Counted from the first letter of the stretch, positions 1 to 11,012 are shown. The stretch: DNA of 64,000 nt from Pomacea canaliculata (GCF_003073045.1 NC_037590.1:28918449-28982448); one strand, 5' to 3'. Numbers and translations: made by a program. The notes: generated by a model from the sequence alone, not told the origin.

Positions 1-1483
1 TCCTCACATTGAAATCACATAGGAAATCACGTGTTTTATTATTGAAAATAAGAAAATATATGTATTATATAAAATATTAGAGATTTCTAGAAAGCCTTTT
101 GATTCTGTCTTTGGAAAAGAGGAATTCAGGGGGAAAACATCTCGCCTGTCATTCAAGCATGGCATTCGGTTTCATCCACATCTCTTAGAAATTTTATGTG
201 ACGATATCGTCCGGCACTTGCCTCCTCATTATCTTTTTTTCAGGGGCCGCTGTCCCCCATTGCCCTCTTCCCCCGGTTCCTCGGTGTACAGATCCAAGAT
301 CTTTTTATTATTACGTGCGCTCGCGAACACAGAAGGTCGGACCACAGATTCCTCAAGCAGCATCAAGATGTCTGATACTGTGATTTTTGAAGATGGTTTT
401 CAAGTTTTCAAAGAATATTATAGTTTTTAAATATGGTTTAGTTGTGCGTGTCCAAACTTGGCGTGTGCGTGACTATTTTTGGGGAGTGAGGGGAGGAAAA
501 TGCTTCGAAGTGGATTCACAGGATATCACTGGTACTGTTTATAGCAAATATCTAATTATGGCAGCCAAGAACTGTGTCACCAGACTGCTAGTCATCCTCA
601 GCCTTGATCTCGGCTGAGGTCACGTGCCAGGGATGCATTGTCAGCAGCAATGTTTGGGGAGGGTTGCTGATGGGTTGTGGTGGGGAGCAGGCGAGTGAAA
701 CTACAGTTCAACAGAAAAAAAAAACCATTTAAAAAGAAAAAAAAAAAAGTCATGCAAACGATCAGGTGGAACTTCTCGATAAAACAACAGACGGAGAGGG
801 GGAGCTTAATGACGTGACGTGTTTGAGAAGAACGCTGGAGAGTAGTTGCTTCGGTAAACCCTGCCGTGACCCCTGTAACCTTTGTCTAATTACCATGTCC
901 CATGCCGTGGCGTCTGCTTGCGTGAAGTGGGAGCAGTGATTGCCGAGTTCGGAAGCGCTGGTTTGGCGGTCGGCAGCAGTGATGGAGATGGGAAGGAGGG
1001 GGACTGAGTGCTGTTTACGTTTTTTGCGGGGCAGCCACTTACAGGCACAAACATCTTTTGTCGCTTTCATGAATGTAGGTCTTCTCGACAGCCCTCTTTA
1101 CGGCATCCCCCGGAAGTTTTAAAAAGGCGAACTGAGCTGTGGACTGTCTGTTAGGTCGAGTGGCGGGCAAACGACTTCTGGTGGGTTTAGAGCAGCTTAA
1201 AAAAAGAAGGCGAAAGGGGAGAATTTGTATGAATTCATTGTATTGAATTCAAACTACAAATAAAACGAACAAATTCGTAGAGGGTGACTCACGGTGGTGT
1301 AAACGTACCTGTACGAAGTTCATGCGGACACTGTTTTTGTAGGCATCTGCAAACGTTGAAATCTTTGTGCCCAAACCTAATAAGACACGTCATCAATAAA
1401 GCGAAACAAACACGGAATTAGAAAGCGTGGTTGTATGGAACTGCGATTCTCTAAAAGAGTGTGGGGGGAGGGGGAAGTTGAAT

Positions 1484-1570
1484 GTGTGTGTGTGTGGGAG
1501 GGGGTTGTGTGTGTGTGTGCAAGCGCGCGTGTGTTTGTGTGTGTATGTGTGAGCGCGCGCCCGCGCGTGA
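1484..1570. repeat. GT-rich microsatellite
   Basis: Imperfect (GT)n runs interrupted by GGGAGGGGG and by alternating GCGCGC blocks. The open frames crossing it are Thr/His- or Cys/Val-rich artefacts of the repeat and are not genes. Confidence 0.85.
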
Positions 1571-2048
1571 ATTCGTGCTGCGTGAGTGCAGGAAAGAGGT
1601 AAGTTGTCACCAAGGCCAAGCTAAAGAGTTGTTACAAAATGAAAATATTGAAGTCTGCAGCTTTGAAAAGGTCATCTTGCCTTGTCCTTTTTTTCCCTCT
1701 CGTGGATTGCATGGCCTTGGATTTTTCTTTTTCTTTTTTTTTTTTTTTTTTTTTTTGTCTCTTTGTACATCCTTTTTTTTCCCCCTTCCCCGATCAATAT
1801 GAAATGAAAATGCTTCCATCAAATGGCGATTTTGCACGGAAAACAAGGTAAAAGAAGGGGGGAAAACTAAAATAACTGGAGAAAACCCTGACTGCCAGGG
1901 TTGGGTTACACGGATATTCTTTGTCTATTTATAGTTCCGCCTGTAAAAAGGCGTTCAACATTTATACGCAGGAAGCATGATTATATATGGAAAAGAGATT
2001 AAAACATTATGCAACCCAGCTCTGGCACATAACCAGCAAGAGCCCCTC

Positions 2049-2120
2049 CCGCCGTGACCGAGCGGGTTTATCTGCTACACCAGACGGCAGGTCCCACCCC
2101 ACCTTTTTTTTTTTTTTTGT
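2049..2120 (+). repeat. tRNA-like (SINE-type) fragment with T-run
   Basis: The stretch gccgtgaccgagcggg closely resembles the 5' half and A box of a tRNA-Leu/Ser (usual form TGGCCGAGCGG). It is followed after about 30 bases by a degenerate B-box-like caggtcccacc and then a run of T that would end RNA polymerase III transcription. A full tRNA cloverleaf is not present. A tRNA-derived SINE head or a decayed tRNA pseudogene is the best reading, though the match is short. Confidence 0.35.
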
Positions 2121-2327
2121 TTTTGTTTTCTCATCCATCGTGGCAAGGCATCGAAGGACATTTTTACAAAGCCTCCCACGTGTGTGCCAATGCAGTCAGC
2201 TCTTGCTATCGCGTTGTGACAAAAAAGGTCAAAATCCCTGCTAGAAAATGTTTATAATTCACCCCAAGTTGTTTTATCATTTCAAAGCTTTGTTCGTAGA
2301 CCAACAGACAGCTGGCGAAGAAGGAAA

Positions 2328-3463
2328 ATGAAGGTCTTGATTGTCTCCGTACTGGCAGCCATTGTTCTGGCGACATGCAAGGTACTAGCAATCTGATTTA
2401 AGTTTGCGGCTATTAGTAGCATATCAAGAGTATATATTCTTTTATTCTATTCTTATTTTGTCTTCTTTTATGAGGAAAAACATTTTGGCAACGATCTCGG
2501 TATCTCTACTTTCACGGAAATTGCATACAAAGACTTTTTTTCTTCATCCACTTCGTTTGAAGATTCTTTCTCTTAAAAATCTCTTTGAAATCAGGCTAAG
2601 GTTGGCAAGGTCTGCACGTCCCAGAGCCAGTGCGCAGCCGATGAGTGTTGTCAGATCGTCAACATCGTCATCCTCAGCAAGAAACGAGAACTCGCACTTT
2701 CACCTGTTCGCAACACCTCAGGTATGTCACATATCATCATCAGATGTATACAGGATCACGATAGACAGAACTTTACACAGAACAGTATACTTTTGTTTGT
2801 TTGTCTGTCTTCATGTTTGCTACCTTGCCTATTCCTTGTCGCCGTGATACAGAACCACAATTTCTGACACGCTTAAAACTCCAACCACCAGCCTTGCCTC
2901 TTCATTGTCTGTCTGTTGTTTTTTTATTTGATTTTATTGTTTGCTTGTTCGCTAGTTCATTTCTTTGTTATAGCAGAAAACTTCTAACTCAGGTCAAGCA
3001 GCTACGTCTCCGAGAACAGCGATTTTTGTCGCTTTAAACAGAATTTAATGAATACTCTTATATAAGAAACTCACTTCCGGAAGACGTATCATAAAGATGG
3101 ATAAAAGTCTCTAAAATATTTTTCCCCCATCCAGTCTGCCTTTATACAGCGGAAGATTATTTCTTTTCGGTTTCTTTCTGAAGCACTAGTACTCTGAGGG
3201 TCTTGGACTTGATTCCGCCTCATAGGTAACTTTGCTTTTCGGAAAATAATAGCAAATCACTCTTTTCATCTTTTTTAGGCACCTGCCAGAAATATCACAA
3301 AGCAGGTGATAACTGCAACTCCTTCGATGTGCTGAACGGCTACTGCAGCTGCGCACCTGGCCTGACGTGCACCACCGTGCAGGTGTCCACCACACCAGCA
3401 ACGGCTCCGCTCACGGCCATGAAAATGGCGCCTGGCTATTCATCCTTCTGCACAGTGGCTTAG
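2328..3463 (+). CDS. Secreted prokineticin-like 10-Cys peptide, copy A (3 exons)
   Basis: Exons are 2328-2381, 2595-2721 and 3279-3463, joined at GT-AG introns of phase 0 and phase 1, giving 121 residues. Exon 1 encodes a signal peptide (MKVLIVSVLAAIVLATCK). Exon 2 holds VCTSQSQCAADECC, and exon 3 holds GTCQKYHKAGDNC, YCSCAPGLTC and a final Cys near the C-terminus. The spacing C-x5-C-x4-CC, then C-x9-C, then C-x1-C-x5-C, then C is that of the prokineticin/colipase scaffold (astakines are invertebrate members), although the vertebrate AVIT start is absent. A KKR basic site lies between the two Cys clusters. The product is presumably a secreted signalling or defence peptide; receptor and role are unknown. 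A polyadenylation signal AATAAA lies at about 3539. This is the only intact member on the plus strand. Confidence 0.85.
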
Positions 3464-4615
3464 AACCAACTGTTAAACTCGACGTTAGCGTCTGACTGGC
3501 AGTGCAAACTTCGTCGGACCTGAGAAGAACAGCGGAAAAATAAAAACAACATAAAACACATAACGGTTCAAAACGAATAAACCGTATTAAAAGCCAGCAG
3601 ATTCGATTTATTTTAAGCGACAATATTCCAGCTATTGCTTCCGATTAGATTATTCTCAGGATGTTCTCGAATAATCTTTTTCCAGAATAAAATTAATGTC
3701 GTCGAATTTTTTTTCAAATTGAGATAACGTGGATAGGTGGTGAAGGTAAGAATTGTTTTTCATGGTAATATACTTCCAAATTAAAATGTGTTATTTGATA
3801 ATAGTAATATTTTCATTAGGCATAAGCAATTTGACATCACGAACGAATATTTTTGTTTATTGTACTAAAAGTTTTTATGTATACTGTTATAAATATATTT
3901 TTGATATTATAAATACATTTGCTCTTAGTACCCTCTGGAAGTCAAGCTGATAAAAACTTTTTTGTCTCTAGTTCCACAATTATTGAATAATTCTTTGTTT
4001 TTTTTTCTTTCCTTTTTTCAGTTCAGTCTTTTTTTCCTCTCACGTTTTCATTTCACTCCTCCTCTATGTCTCTCTACCCTCCATCCCCCCCACCAATAAA
4101 CAAAACAAGAAAGAAACAAACAGACAAGCTAATTCGGAGTGATATAATCGGTCAAAGGTTTCTTTGTTCTGATTCTTTTTTTCATTTTGTACATGGTATT
4201 TGGGGGCTTCGGGCAGATGTCTTCTTCTTGCATGCAACAGACGTCAGGTTCGCCGATTTAGCAGCTGATAAAATAAAATGACACTGGTGCTGTTAGCAAG
4301 AAGATTGATATAAATCATGATTAATTGCCAAGCGGAAATATTGTTTACAACTTTATTGGAACATGGAATCCTCTTGAAGCATGGGTCGTACATAACCTGG
4401 AGCGTCAAACAAATGACCGTAGTGGACAGACGAATAAAACTCGAAACCTGATCCTAGTGACAAATATTTGTAAACTGTAGCCTGTTGAAGGCACACTAGA
4501 AAGCGAGGCGCTCATTATTTAGCAGGCACTGATAGGCGCAAAGACACTGTTGAAGATGTCGTGGTGTCAAAAGGTTCAAGACATCATTCAAAAAGAGTCC
4601 AAGACTGACGGAGGA
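3464..4615. other. Intergenic space between convergent copies A and B
   Basis: It contains the 3' flanks of the two convergent genes. For copy B, a minus-strand AATAAA (TTTATT on +) lies at 4352-4357. The stretch about 4020-4320, pyrimidine-rich then containing ttcgggcagatgtcttcttct, appears weakly similar to about 6780-7030, as expected if the A-B block was duplicated to give the C-D block. No gene is seen. Confidence 0.6.
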
Positions 4616-5891
4616 TTACACAGTTCCAGCTTCCAGACAATAAAAGGCGTAGCCAGGCATGATGTCCCGGCGAGAAGGAGAGGCGGGTACAGGAGGTAAC
4701 GGGGTACCCACGTAGACCGACTTGCAGGTCAGGCCCTGCGCGCAGCCGCAGTAACCGTTCAGCACGTCAAAGGCCTGACAGTAGCTGCCCTTCTGTTGGT
4801 ATTTCTGGCATGTACCTGCAAACACCACAAAGTCCCGAAATGTCGAAGATGAAGAGGCGGAAGTTGTACAAAATTATATTCTCACATAAACACACAAACG
4901 CGTAGCACGCACACAAATCAGAAACATGTCACATGCAGGTACGCACATATCGTGCAAGGAATATAAAACGAGAGTGCGGAGCGAAATAATTGCTGATGTA
5001 AACTGTTGGGCAAGCTTGACCAAAAATAAGTCACAACTCATGCCGGTAACTCACCAGATTCGAGTCAGCAACACGTATGAGTTACTGATAAGAACTAAAC
5101 TGACGTCAGTCACTCACCTGTGACTCTCACCAGTAACTCACCTGAGTGGCTGACAGGACGGATGGGCTGCAGCAGAGCCTGACGTTTCCTGCTGGCCACG
5201 ACGATGTTGATGATCTCGCAGCACTCGTCGGCTGCACACTGGTCTTTGGACGTGCACACGTGACCCACCCTCCCCTACAACAGCCACCACAGCATGTACG
5301 AATGCGTGGGTGCGTGTGTGAGTGCGTGTATGCACATGGTTTATGCAGATGTTAAGTTGGGAGATATTAGCTGACAGAAGAGATGAACAAAACCAGCTTC
5401 AAAAGAGGTTGTGCCATCAATATATTACTTAATTCTTAGTTTTTTGATCAACCATTCAGGTAACCGACAATACACAATTGACTAAACTGTTCAAAGTTAA
5501 AACGTTTTCATAGCTTCGATCTGTCTGATAACAGGACAGAAACGGTAATGTCCTGATATGTCTTTAAAGACATATTTAGGAAGAGGTTTATACAGTAACA
5601 CCTTCGGCCAAAAATTACATATCATTGACTTCTTTATTATGAAACGTTTTTCATTCATTTAAAAATAGATAATATATTTTGTATTAATTATTTCTAATTT
5701 TAAAACAATCTTTTGTAACAGTTCACGTGTAATAGGAATCAGACAATTTATAAAAACACACAGACTAAACACACAAAGTAGATGGAAGGCATTCAGATAT
5801 TCTGTCATTCACCGAATGGAAATATCCATCGTTTTACCTGACAGACTGACAGAATTGTCACCAGCAGTAGGACAGCGATCAGGTCCCTCAT
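4616..5891 (-). CDS. Secreted prokineticin-like 10-Cys peptide, copy B (3 exons)
   Basis: Exons in transcript order are 5891-5838, 5274-5142 and 4815-4616, giving 128 residues with the phase 0/phase 1 introns of the family. Exon 1 is a signal peptide (MRDLIAVLLLVTILSVCQ). Exon 2 carries VCTSKDQCAADECC and a basic SRKR site. Exon 3 carries GTCQKYQQKGSYC, YCGCAQGLTC and the final Cys in AFYC. The start is the ATG opening the hydrophobic exon, about 70 bases downstream of a TATA-like CTATTTATTAC (5960-5970) that is shared with copy D. The gene is convergent with copy A. Its exon 2 is almost identical to that of copy D, including silent positions. The product is inferred to be an extracellular disulfide-rich ligand; no experimental role can be read from the sequence. 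Confidence 0.87.
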
Positions 5892-5959
5892 TCTGAAGAA
5901 AGAAAATGTTCTACAGACAAACGAAACTGAGTGTGGAGTGACAGATGGCAGATTGTATG

Positions 5960-5970
5960 GTAATAAATAG
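5960..5970 (-). promoter_or_regulatory. TATA-like motif upstream of copy B
   Basis: On the minus strand this reads CTATTTATTAC, about 70-80 bases before the copy B start codon. The same motif occurs at the matching place upstream of copy D, while much of the surrounding sequence differs. A core-promoter role is inferred. Confidence 0.4.
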
Positions 5971-6352
5971 TCTGCACATGCAGAGACAAGAGATAAGTTG
6001 GCTTTAGTGACACCATTTGTTGGGGTGGGGATGTTGTTGGGGTGGGGGTGTTGTTAGATTAGAATAAGGACGGACAACGTCTGCTGAAGTCATTCAATGG
6101 TTCGTCCAGGTCTTCATCTAACCACCCATCTTTTGAGTTTTGGGTCATGAGTCATTCAATTTCTCTTCGCACTCACATTGTATGGCCTGTTCATTTATCT
6201 TTCAGTAGTGGAAGACATATTTCTTTCTAAACGTATCATCTTTTACTGTAATGCTAATATCAGGTTGTGATGTCTGATGTCTCGGCTGGATGCCCTACAT
6301 TCACTGGTTTGATTGAAAAATAATTTCGAATTAATCGTTTCGTTTTTTCCCG

Positions 6353-6553
6353 GCTACTTGCCAGAAATACTACAAAGCAAGGGACACCTGCAACTTCTTT
6401 GATGTTCTCAACTTCTACTGTAGCTGCGCACCTGCTGGGCTAACGTGAGCTACCAGCCTACTATATGATCTCCACCACCACCTCCTCTACAACGCTCCGC
6501 TCGTAGGCATGAAATTGTCGTCTGTCTGCGTGCCTTTCAGTACAGTGGCTTAG
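6353..6553 (+). pseudogene. Isolated decayed last exon of the cysteine-rich family, copy C
   Basis: This stretch aligns with exon 3 of copy A. It reads TCQKYYKARDTC, then FFDVLNFYCSCAP, and ends in the same gtggcttagaaccaac found around the copy A stop codon. The frame is broken after the CxC motif, with an inserted codon and an early TGA, and the acceptor AG seen in copy A is lost (ttttttcccggc in place of ttttttaggc). No matching exon 1 or exon 2 was found upstream as far as copy B. It sits in the same orientation and at a similar distance relative to copy D as copy A does to copy B. Confidence 0.85.
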
Positions 6554-7520
6554 AACCAACAAAAACTCTTAAAAAAAAAAAACCAGCTAACTGTGGTCCT
6601 TTCTTCCAAATTGATTTGCATCCTTCGAGAAGAAAGTTTTTTTGACAAAAGGAGTTTTGTATTATAAGCGGGTCTTTCTAATTGCTTTATTGGGAGGTAT
6701 TTGGTGTTAGTGCTCCTTTTTTCTCTAGAAATCAAGCTTACAAAGCTTAGTTTTCTAGTTCTTTGATTTTCCGTCTTTTTTCTTTCTTTCTGAGTTATGC
6801 CTATGGTGTATTTTGCCTTTCTCCCACTTTCCTTGTATCCCTTCTCCGCTCTCTCTCTCTCTCCATGAGATATACATTAGTGCTCCCCGCCCACTTTAAC
6901 AAGAAAACTTCGGCTGCTAGCTTTGGTCAAACGTAAAAGAATTCTATATCTTTCTATGTTGTGTCGTTAGCTTTATTTGCCGGCTTCAGGAAGACTTCAT
7001 TTCTTCTGACATCCACATGTCACGATCGCAGCTTACAGCTGAGTGAATGTTGACTTGTTGACCCTGTACAATGAATACTTCATGGACCGAGAAATTAAAT
7101 TCATCGGTACTATTAACAAAAAGACGGAAACAACCTATACTTATCTGTTCTCAATTTTATTGCAATAAAGATTATTAGCTCATCTTGATTAAAGCCCTAC
7201 ATACACTATAACATCAAACAATAACTCTAACTTTCAGTAGGTCATCTTGCTGGCAGACAGTCCCAATTCATTCTTACCGCCATGTGTCCAACACGAATCA
7301 TGGCGAAATAACGAGGGACGAGGGTATATGATCCATAACTAAGGGTAACTTTGAAGAAAAGTGCTGCGAGATGCGAGTTAAGACTGTATTTGTAAATTAT
7401 ATCCTGTTAAAGAATTCATGAAATACGAAATCTCTAAATGCGACATGTTAAACAGTTAAAAGCGGCAGCAAATTGTTTAGAAGAGCCATAGTTCAAGATG
7501 AGATTTTTTTGTCAAGCATC
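6554..7520. other. Intergenic space between pseudo-copy C and copy D
   Basis: The layout is like the A-B spacer: a pyrimidine-rich tract near 6780-6870, then a tail that includes a minus-strand AATAAA (TTTATT on + at 7156-7161) for copy D. No gene is seen. Confidence 0.6.
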
Positions 7521-8896
7521 TCAAATCACGTAAAGAGACGCATGAAGATGTTCCACGTTGACTCCGTTCAAGGTTCCAGGCAGTACGATGCAAAACCAGG
7601 CCTGAGAGAGCGGCGAGATGGGGAGTCCAGCACAGGGGGTAAGGGTACCGATGTTGACCGACTGGCAGGTCAGGCCCTGGCCGCAGCCACAGAAACCGTT
7701 CAGCACGTCAAAGGACTGGCAGTAAGTGCCCTTTTCTTGGTATTTCTTGCATGTACCTGCAAACATCATAAAGGTTTAAACACTTTTCGGTCGGCAGAAA
7801 AGTAAAGAGGGAAGCAGAGATTTTTTCAACTCAAACCTCATTCATTCCTTCAGTCGTTCACTCACTCGCTCTGGCGTCAGATTACTTAATCAGGGAGCTG
7901 AGCCACCCTAATCCTAGCGGGTCACAGGTCACGGATAACGACATGGCCTCCAGATAAAGCTGCCAAACAGGCCAAATTGTTTGTGTAGAAATAAGTAGTT
8001 ACTGACCGCGGGGCAGTACATACCACCAGGACAGGGCAAGGAAATAGGCTTACTCTAGTTCCTTCTGCTCGTAACTCACCTGTCCCTCACTACCGTTATA
8101 CAGTTCCTTACCCGACTCCAGCAACTCACCTGACTCGCTGACAGGACGGATGGGCTGCAGCAGAGCCTGACGTTTCCTGCTGGCCACGACGATGTTGATG
8201 ATCTCGCAGCACTCGTCGGCTGCACACTGGTCTTTGGACGTGCACACCTGGCCCACCTCACCCTACACCACCAACAACGTGTATGAAAACGTGTATGATG
8301 CATGCGTGCGTACGTGTACACCATTTAAGCAGGTTTTCTGAGCAGATTCCACTTAGGAGTCTTTTACTGACTAATGAAGTAGAAAAAAAGAAATTGTGCT
8401 AGAAATATAAAACTTTAAACGCTTTAATGGCTCCCTCTGTTAGGTTTCAAAAAATGACCATGCAGTCTGGTGATGTCTTGCTGTGGCTTCTGTCATCCTT
8501 ACATGGAGAGGTTTGTACACCTCTCCAGGTAATCAGATTCTTAGCCCGAGTTCATGCTCACTACTTGAAAATGGTCTCGTACTTTTACGAAAGAAAATAT
8601 TTCGAAATAGCCTTATTTTGGGGACAATTTTAATTCATAAATAAAAGCCTTGTATTTATGGTGGTAACTGAGATTTTAAAAGAAACATTTATTGATGTAG
8701 CTGTTTTGTACGTATCGAACTGTCTAGGACGACAGAAGTAAATGACAGGATCACAGGTGTATGGTGACAGTTAAAGAGATGCCGTTGGACATGCTGCCAT
8801 TCACTGAAACGCGATATAATTGATTCAAGTATTCAGTTTTACCTGACAGACTGACACGATTGCCAGCAGCAGTAATACAGACAGCAGGCCCCTCAT
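7521..8896 (-). CDS. Secreted prokineticin-like Cys-rich peptide, copy D with extended C-terminus
   Basis: Exons in transcript order are 8896-8843, 8262-8130 and 7756-7521, giving 140 residues. The signal peptide is MRGLLSVLLLLAIVSVCQ. Exon 2 carries VCTSKDQCAADECC and SRKR. Exon 3 carries GTCKKYQEKGTYC, FCGCGQGLTC and the last scaffold Cys in AWFC. Compared with copy B, the stop codon soon after the last Cys is missing, so the frame runs on to a new C-terminus (ending LHASLYVI). There is also an extra Cys in TLTPCAG, so the protein has 11 mature cysteines, or an odd number. A TATA-like CTATTTATTAC lies at 8977-8987. Splice sites and frame are intact, so the gene is probably expressed. Whether the tail is real could be settled by cDNA. 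Confidence 0.83.
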
Positions 8897-9767
8897 TTCC
8901 AAGACAGAAAAGGTTCTACAGACAAATGAAACTGGTTAACGTCTTTGCTGTCGAGTGACAGATAGCAGATTGGACTGTAATAAATAGAACAGTCTACCAA
9001 AGACCAGAGATAAGTAAGCAGTGACGCCATCTGTCGGGGTGTGTTGCATAGTATCAGAGTTTTACAATGACAAGAATTGCTTGCTGAAGTCATTCACTGG
9101 TCTGTCTTTCTGTTCATCCTTCATGTACGACCTGCCCCAACCCACCTCCGCCATGGTTTACAGCTCTCATTATTAATAAAACATCGGGCCCATGCTGAAG
9201 AGATACGATCCTCAGGCCGCTGGCCAGAAAAAAGAGAATTTTTAAAGAAAAGTGCATGGAATTCCTATTAACTTCTAGCGTCTATCCACAATTTCTAGCG
9301 TATCTCTCTACCTCCGTTAATGAATCTTCAATTGTTGCTAAAGTATCTCAGGCTAAAGTATAACAAGAATAAACGTCTGCCTTTACACCTTTGCTAATTT
9401 AATTTGCCTTTGACCTCAGGATCTTATTCACCAAGTCAATGACTCGATAGCTTAGTTTAGAATATTAAACTAATTAATAGTTTTTGGACAATAGTCTAAG
9501 GTTTCTGAAAAGGACGGTTTCCAAAATAAATTGTCATTGTTTGGAGACAGATTTCTCACGCATGCACACGCACACACAGAAAATATGACTGGACTGGTGA
9601 GACAGCAGCGCGCGTGCACACCTCTGCTCTCACACTGCAAAAACATAAATAGTAGTTTTGTTTCGTATGCAAAAGCACCATTCTTTCCATAGCTGATAAG
9701 AAAGAATTTTTACATAGGCCTCATGTTCTCTGCCGTTGCACAGAACTGGCATCAACCAAGTGTATTA
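8897..9767. other. Intergenic space between copies D and E
   Basis: It holds the promoter side of copy D and the 3' flank of copy E. A short CA-rich patch lies near 9560-9630. I see no gene. Confidence 0.55.
8977..8987 (-). promoter_or_regulatory. TATA-like motif upstream of copy D
   Basis: The minus-strand motif CTATTTATTAC is identical to the one upstream of copy B and lies about 81-91 bases before the start codon. Confidence 0.4.
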
Positions 9768-11012
9768 CTAATTGTTTTTAACACATTTCTCCACCCAGCC
9801 TGGAGGCAAGGCACCGCGCTTCTCCGCTCCTGTCTGCTCGACTCGCACGGTGCGGCAGGACAGACCCTGGGCACAGCCGCAGTAGCCATTAAGAACTTCG
9901 TAGGAGACACATGACTGTCCTTCTTGTTTGTACCGCATGCACACACCTGAAAACGATATGTCATAGCGGCAATGTGTCCATTGTGCTGCAAGCCACATAC
10001 AGACTGATCCTTGATAAGCACGTACGTCGGTCAGCTTACCTGTCGTACAGGGTCAGCGCGCACAGACCACGCTTATGGTCAACAGCATACAAGTCACTTA
10101 TGTTTAATAATAAATATAGGCATTCGGACAGTCTATATTTATTTATTATTTCTACGTAGCTATCCTTAATCATATTGATTCAAGTTAAAAATCTTGGATG
10201 GGGGGATTGGGAGATCAAGTCCAGTGCATACATACCGATCAACGAGAGAAAAAACTTCATTATTATTTTCAACACTGATTGACATGGCAACTTTCCTTTC
10301 TCATTATTTTACTTTTTATAATGTGTGTCAAATCTATTTCTGGCTCTTGCAGTTAACTCACCTGACTGGCTGACGGAAGGATGGGCTGCAACAGAGCCTG
10401 GCGTTTCCTGCTGGCCACGACGATGTTGATGATCTCACAGCACTCGTCGGCTGCACACTGGTCTTTGGACGTGCACCTGGCCAACTACTCCCTACAGAAG
10501 TGAACAGTGTGTATCTGTGCTTGTCTCTTTGTGTGTGAGTGTGAGAGAGAGAGAGGGGTGGGAATGACAGTCTGTGAACATACATGTACATGTATGATCA
10601 TAGAAGTTCTGAAAGGGCCACTAATGTAGGATGTGGATATGGAGACAAGAACACAGGAAAATTCAAGCATTTAGCAGATGCAAAAGCTCCCTGTTAAGGA
10701 AACCAATATTAAAGAAACCAGAATGTCATGATAAAATTTGATGCAAAGAAATTGTCTCTGGTTTACTGAAAATCACTCTCAAATATGATGATTGAGAAAT
10801 ATATCACTTGAAAATAGTTTGTATTACATTATGTTACTTGTATCTACAGTGTATGTTCTGCGCTGGTGAAAAAGATCAGAAGACTAAAAGACAAATCTGA
10901 CTACCTCTGTGACTGAAATTTGCCATAAAATATTAAGTTTTAAATTTTGAAATGTTTTTACCTGACTGATGGACAGCATTACAAATAGCAACACAAGAAT
11001 AACACCCCTCAT
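9768..11012 (-). pseudogene. Probable pseudogene of the prokineticin-like family, copy E
   Basis: Exon 1 (11012-10962) is an intact signal-peptide exon (MRGVILVLLFVMLSISQ). Exon 2 (10491-10362 by homology) is very similar to those of B and D, but lacks two bases where they read GTGTGC and one base near its end. The usual acceptor would give a shifted frame with an early stop. A second AG seven bases further on (exon from 10484) restores the CTSKDQCAADECC frame, but the exon then ends in the wrong phase for exon 3. Exon 3 (9946-9768) is intact in its own frame (CMRYKQEGQSC, YCGCAQGLSC, final EKC). No combination of the visible sites reads through all three exons in the family frame. A sequence error in a live gene is the alternative. 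Confidence 0.65.

Larger units (their letters stand above)
1..2327. other. Left-edge intergenic region, no supported gene
   Basis: No reading frame here has a recognisable domain, a splice pattern or a convincing codon pattern. It contains a GT-rich microsatellite (about 1484-1570), several A/T homopolymers (for example about 1727-1756 and 2104-2118) and a tRNA-like fragment near 2049-2120. The last part is the upstream region of the first cysteine-rich gene. A weak TATA-like stretch (tttataat, near 2250) lies about 75 bases before that gene's start codon. Confidence 0.6.

Noticed and set aside
1377-1802. Open frames rich in Thr/His or Cys/Val across the GT repeat and poly-T
   Set aside because: They are translations of simple repeats and homopolymers, with no domain or splice support.
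2404-2847. 147-codon plus-strand frame over exon 2 of copy A
   Set aside because: It covers the exon in the wrong frame and runs through an intron. The cysteine frame with consistent splice phases is the real one.
5138-5355. Frames on both strands over exon 2 of copy B
   Set aside because: Shadows of the true exon 2 frame. The same shadow recurs over copies D and E because the exons are nearly identical.
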